Positions 60,159 to 64,000 of a stretch of DNA of 64,000 nucleotides are shown piece by piece. The number at the start of each line of letters is the position of its first letter. Position 1 is the first letter of the stretch. The translations under genes and the position numbers were made by a program. Origin of the DNA: Methylomagnum ishizawai (GTDB lineage Bacteria > Pseudomonadota > Gammaproteobacteria > Methylococcales > Methylococcaceae); assembly GCF_900155475.1 (NCBI RefSeq), contig NZ_FXAM01000001.1:3234881-3298880 (forward strand), in the 5' to 3' direction. Under the pieces are notes generated by a model. The model did not search any database. It saw only the letters and a list, made by a program, of their open reading frames with translations, and was not told the origin of the DNA.

Positions 60159-62963
60159 GTGCATAAAATCTCGAGAACCGTGGCGTTGATAGGTCTGTTA
60201 AGTCCGATGGGGGTCAACGCGCTAGGTATTGGCGATATCCATTTGCACTCCGCTCTGGACCAAGCGCTGGTCGCAGAAATCCCGTTGGTACTGTCCGGCA
60301 ATGATACGCTTGCCGATGTCAAGGTCAGCCTCGCCTCGCCCGAAGCTTTCGCCAAGGCGGGGTTGGACCGCCAATATTTCCTCACCAAGCTGCGCTTCAC
60401 GCCCACCCAAACCGCCAACGGCAATTACATCATCCAAGTCAGCTCCCGCGAGGCCATCACCGAACCCTTCATGGATTTCCTGGTCGAGGTCAACTGGCCG
60501 CAAGGGCGTTTGCTGCGCGAGTTCACCGTACTGCTGGACCCGCCCTCCAGCCTGCAAGAACGGGTCGCGGCCGAAATAGACTCCCCGGCCATGCAACGCC
60601 CCGGTCCCCGCACCTACGAACGGGTCGCCGAAATCCGCCGCGCTGGCGAATCCGCGCCCCGGCCCGCCCGACCCGCGCCCCGCCCCGCCGCCGCCCCGCC
60701 GCCCCCGCCCAGCGCAGACCAGCTCACCGACCAAGCCTATGGCCCGGTGCGCCGCGACGAAACCCTATGGAGCATCGCCCGCGCCCTGAACCAAGACCCC
60801 GGCGTCTCCCAGGAACAAATGATGCTGGCCCTGTTCCGAGCCAATCCGCAAGCCTTCTCCGGCTACCGTATGAACGGGCTCAAGGCCGGCGCGGTGCTGC
60901 GCCTGCCCAACCGCGATTTCATCGCCCGGCTCGCACCCGGCCAAGCCCGCTCCGAATTCGCCCGCCAGCAAGCCCAGGGTAGCGGAACATCGGCCTACGA
61001 CACCGGCGGTCCCCAGCTCAAGCTCACCCCGCCACCCGAGGCCCGGCCCAGGAACCCGGGCGGGCTTCCCGGCGGCGACACCCCCGCCAGCCGGGCCAAG
61101 AGCGAACAGGCGCTGGAAGTCGCCGAATCCGCCAAGCAGGAAACCGAAGACCTAAGATCGCAACTGGCCCAGCTCCGGCAGCAACTCGGCGATATCCAAC
61201 GCCTGCTGACCTTCAAGGATGAGCAAATCGCCAGCCTACAGGCCCAGCGCGGCGCACCGGCCACGCCGCCGCCCAAGGCCACCGGCGCGGAAACCCCGGT
61301 CCAGCCAGCGCCAGTCTCCAAACCCGAACCCGCCACCACCGCGAATCCGCCGTCGACCGCCAAACCCGAGCCCACCGCCACCGCGCCCACACCGCCACCG
61401 GCAGCGGTGCAACCGCCGCCCAAGCCCAGTGTACCCCCGGTCGCCAAACCCACCGCGCCCGCCAAACCGGCCACGCCCCCGGCTCCGGTCCACGTGGCGG
61501 AAACCCCGTTCGACTTCAGCCCCTACCTTTACGGGGGTGCCGCCCTGGGCCTGGTCGGCTTCGGTGCCATGCTGCTCATCCGCTGGCGCAACGCCAAGAT
61601 CGCGGCCACCGAGAGCATCCTGCTTGCCGCCGAACGCGAAGGCAATCCACAACACACCCCGCTCCCCACCCTCAAGGCGCTGGAAGAAACCCCGGAACCG
61701 GTCATCACCACCAAGAGTTCGTTCCTCAGCGAATTCACCCCCAGCGATTTCGACGCGCTAGGCAGCGAGACCGACGAGGTCGATCCGGTGTCGGAAGCCG
61801 ATGTCTACCTCGCCTATGGCCGCTACAAGCAGGCCGAGGAACTGATCCGCCACGCCATACAGCAGCATCCCGACCGCGACGAGTGCAAGCTCAAGCTGCT
61901 GGAAATCTACTACGCCACCGAAAACCGCGCGGCCTTCGAGAACTATGCCCGCGAACTCAAGGGCCAGCGCAAACACCAGCAAGAGAATTTCTGGAGCAAG
62001 GTCGAGGAAATGGGCCGCGAACTCCTGGCCAACAGCGACCTGTTCAAAGCCGCCCCCCCAACTCCTTCCCGCAGCATAGGAGGGGCCGACCCCGCCAAAT
62101 CCTCGGTCCCCGCGTCCAGCCCGCTTGGCTCCCTGGACCTGTCCGACGAGTTGATCGACGATCTGAAGCGCTTCGAAATCGAATTCATGGAAGACGGGCC
62201 GGAGGCCGGGGACGACGCCGAACTTGGCTTCCTCTCCCTGGACGGGCTGGACACCGACGACACCGCGGCGACGCCAACCCCCGCCCGCGCCGCCGAAGCG
62301 AAAACCCCCGCGCCCGCCGCCAAAGAGCCGGAACAAGCCCTGTTCGACGCCCTGGAATTCGACCTCGATTTCCTGAAGGCGGCGGACGCCGAACCCGAGG
62401 CCACCCCGCGGCGGGACACCGGGTCGATGGAGGAACTGGAGAACCTGATCCCCTTTAGCCTCGATCTGGAACCCGCCTCCGAACCGGAAGAATCCCTGCT
62501 GGCGGACAACGGTCCCGCCGACAAAACCATCGACGACATCCTACGCGAACTCACCGGCCAGATCGGCCAGGAACCGGCGGCAACCTCCGAGGCCGGTCCG
62601 GCGGCGGAGCGCACCCCGCTGGGCCGCTTCGATTTCGACCTGGACCTGTTGGAACCCGCGCCCGCCATCGACGAGATCGAAGCATTCCAAGCCCCCGCCC
62701 CGACCGACCTCGAACCCGAACTCCAGGCACAGGAAGAAGATTTGTTCGCCGGATTGACCGACATGGATCAATTCGAGACCAAGCTGGATTTGGCCAAAGC
62801 CTACGCCGACATGGAGGACGAGGATTCGGCCAGGGAAATCCTCCTGGAAGTCGCCACCCACGGCAACGACCGCCAAAAAGCCGAAGCCACCGCGTTGCTG
62901 GACAAACTGGACGGTCACAACGCCAACCTTTCCCTCGCGGGGCAACAGGGCAGGCGGGTATAG
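60159..62963 (+). CDS. fimV: FimV, peptidoglycan-binding hub for motility and polarity (934 aa)
   Basis: GTG 60159 has AAGGAG eight bases before it and opens a signal segment (RTVALIGLLSPMGVNALGIG). The FimV N-terminal domain (GDIHLHSALDQALVAEIPLV, FMDFLVEVNWPQGRLLREFT) is followed by a LysM-like domain near 193-235 (DETLWSIARALNQD). Then come a coiled coil, a Pro/Ala-rich linker and one transmembrane helix near 454-475. An acidic cytoplasmic part ends in the FimV C-terminal TPR helices (MDQFETKLDLAKAYADMED). It organises type IV pili and polar proteins. Confidence 0.93.
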   Translation: MHKISRTVALIGLLSPMGVNALGIGDIHLHSALDQALVAEIPLVLSGNDTLADVKVSLASPEAFAKAGLDRQYFLTKLRFTPTQTANGNYIIQVSSREAITEPFMDFLVEVNWPQGRLLREFTVLLDPPSSLQERVAAEIDSPAMQRPGPRTYERVAEIRRAGESAPRPARPAPRPAAAPPPPPSADQLTDQAYGPVRRDETLWSIARALNQDPGVSQEQMMLALFRANPQAFSGYRMNGLKAGAVLRLPNRDFIARLAPGQARSEFARQQAQGSGTSAYDTGGPQLKLTPPPEARPRNPGGLPGGDTPASRAKSEQALEVAESAKQETEDLRSQLAQLRQQLGDIQRLLTFKDEQIASLQAQRGAPATPPPKATGAETPVQPAPVSKPEPATTANPPSTAKPEPTATAPTPPPAAVQPPPKPSVPPVAKPTAPAKPATPPAPVHVAETPFDFSPYLYGGAALGLVGFGAMLLIRWRNAKIAATESILLAAEREGNPQHTPLPTLKALEETPEPVITTKSSFLSEFTPSDFDALGSETDEVDPVSEADVYLAYGRYKQAEELIRHAIQQHPDRDECKLKLLEIYYATENRAAFENYARELKGQRKHQQENFWSKVEEMGRELLANSDLFKAAPPTPSRSIGGADPAKSSVPASSPLGSLDLSDELIDDLKRFEIEFMEDGPEAGDDAELGFLSLDGLDTDDTAATPTPARAAEAKTPAPAAKEPEQALFDALEFDLDFLKAADAEPEATPRRDTGSMEELENLIPFSLDLEPASEPEESLLADNGPADKTIDDILRELTGQIGQEPAATSEAGPAAERTPLGRFDFDLDLLEPAPAIDEIEAFQAPAPTDLEPELQAQEEDLFAGLTDMDQFETKLDLAKAYADMEDEDSAREILLEVATHGNDRQKAEATALLDKLDGHNANLSLAGQQGRRV

Positions 62964-62994
62964 CCATCGCCCGTGGGCGGTCCGGGAGCGCCCC

Positions 62995-64000
62995 CTAAAA
63001 CAAATCCTTGATTCCCGCTTCCCCGCCCGCCGCCTCCGGCACCCCGCCACCGCAGGCGGACGACCGCCCCGGTACCGAACCGGCCACGAAGGGGAAACGC
63101 GCAGCCCCAGGGCAACCTTCGTCGGTACGCCCCCCGGTTTCCCGGTCAATCCAGGCCCATTCCAGATTATCCGGCGGGTCCAAGGCCAGGGGTTCGTGGC
63201 TGACGGCCCCAAGGGTCGCGGCCCAAACCTTCAAAGCCCCTTGCGCCCCGGTCAATTGGGCCGGTTGGTTATCGTCCCGTCCCACCCACACCACGCCCAG
63301 ATAATCCCCCGTGAACCCGGCGAACCAGCTATCGCGCAGTTCGTTGGTGGTGCCGGTCTTGCCCGCCGCGTCCAGGGTGGACGGCAGGTAGGCATAGGCC
63401 GGCCGGCCCGTGCCCTCGCGCAACACCGACCGCAAGGCAATATCGACCAGATAGACCGAAGTGGCGTCCAGCGATTGCTTCACGCTCAAGCCGTAGCGGC
63501 GCAGGGTCTTGCCATCCTGGGCCACCACCGCCTGGATGGCCCGCAGCGGGGTGATGAACCCCTCGCTGGCCAGGGTCTGGTACATCCCCGCCACCTCGAA
63601 CGGCGTCAGCGCCAGGGTGCCCAGCAACAAGGCCGGTACCTGATCGACCGGCTTGTCCACCCCTAATTTACGCAGGGTCTTCACCGTGTTGCCGACCCCG
63701 AGGCTCATCCCCAGCCGGATGGTAGCGAGGTTGTAGGAATGCGCCAAGGCCCGGTACAAGGGCACCGCGCCATGCTCGCGGTTATCGTAGTTCTTGGGCA
63801 GCCAGACCGGGCTGCCGGGGCTTTTGACCCGGACGGCGCTGTCCTGCAAGGGCGTGGTCAGGGTGTATTTGCGGGGGCTGGCCAGGGCGGTCAGATACAC
63901 CACCGGCTTGTACAAGGAACCGATCTGGCGCTCGGCGTCCAAGGCCCGGTTGAAACCCGCCGCCCCCGGATCGCGCCCCCCCATCAGGGCCGCGATTTCG
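62995..64000 (-). CDS. mrcB: Class A penicillin-binding protein, PBP1b type (C-terminal part)
   Basis: The transpeptidase domain shows the catalytic series: active Ser in GSLYKPVVYLTAL (SxxK), HSYN (SxN) and KTGTTNELRDSWFAGFTGDY (KTG). The C-terminal segment (DPPDNLEWAWIDRETGGRTD, and CPGAARFPFVAGSVP) is typical of PBP1b. The glycosyltransferase part and start lie outside the window. It converges on fimV, with 31 bases between stops. Confidence 0.88.
   Translation of the reverse strand, partial: EIAALMGGRDPGAAGFNRALDAERQIGSLYKPVVYLTALASPRKYTLTTPLQDSAVRVKSPGSPVWLPKNYDNREHGAVPLYRALAHSYNLATIRLGMSLGVGNTVKTLRKLGVDKPVDQVPALLLGTLALTPFEVAGMYQTLASEGFITPLRAIQAVVAQDGKTLRRYGLSVKQSLDATSVYLVDIALRSVLREGTGRPAYAYLPSTLDAAGKTGTTNELRDSWFAGFTGDYLGVVWVGRDDNQPAQLTGAQGALKVWAATLGAVSHEPLALDPPDNLEWAWIDRETGGRTDEGCPGAARFPFVAGSVPGRSSACGGGVPEAAGGEAGIKDLF

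Overview
The window is high-GC gammaproteobacterial DNA. The host genes are collinear with those of methylotrophic and Pseudomonas-like gammaproteobacteria: hslV-hslU-DUF971-ubiE-ubiJ-ubiB, adk, leuC-leuD-leuB-asd-fimV and nrdB. A PEP-CTERM protein and an N-ATPase-type beta subunit make a Methylococcaceae-like host plausible. That placement is inference from gene content only.

Bases 1 to about 35,826 are the right-hand part of a lambda-like prophage. It ends at a tyrosine integrase facing the 3' end of a tRNA-Val(CAC) gene, and its left end lies outside the window. The minus-strand arm runs from a Cro-like gene at 23.6 kb leftward through an interrupted replication initiator, DnaB helicase, NinB, a cytosine methyltransferase, endolysin, VRR-NUC nuclease and a Mor-like regulator. 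It continues through terminase, portal, capsid and head-tail genes to base 1. Within this arm sit an AT-richer CHAT-NTPase-TPR gene (11.8-15.5 kb) and a BRO-type antirepressor. The plus-strand arm (26.1-35.7 kb) carries a large early protein with RMF-like motifs, an HNH protein, Gp157, a Sak4-like ATPase, a PD-(D/E)XK exonuclease, a Rha regulator, DUF488, an excisionase-like gene and the integrase. A short CI-like repressor (23.7 kb) lies between the arms. Four ACAA-N6-TTGT palindromes lie at the two early promoter regions, two at each, like lambda OR and OL.

Two insertions stand out. An IS1634-type element (20338-22081) splits the replication initiator gene. Joining the flanks across its 11-bp direct repeat restores one continuous frame of 242 codons, so this prophage probably cannot replicate by itself. 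Between the cI-like gene and the second operator region (24256-25897) lie four integron-type attC sites bounding four cassettes, with no integron integrase in the window. This is a CALIN-like cassette cluster where lambda carries rex.

A second theme is a hairpin with an ANGGAN hexaloop (CsrA/RsmA-like). It occurs four times in the prophage, in leaders of early genes and just after both antirepressor genes, with compensatory stem changes.

Right of tRNA-Val the host region holds nrdB, a PEP-CTERM protein, and a run of a tail-fibre-like secreted repeat protein, a tail-collar protein, a Nif11-like small protein and a sulfotransferase. Next come a solitary N-ATPase beta subunit, the ubiquinone cluster ubiE-ubiJ-ubiB, an AT-rich island (membrane protein plus PIN toxin-antitoxin pair) inserted between DUF971 and ubiE, and hslUV. 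Further right are a porin / phosphate-binding protein / GGDEF operon, adk, the leucine genes, asd, fimV and the end of a class A penicillin-binding protein gene.
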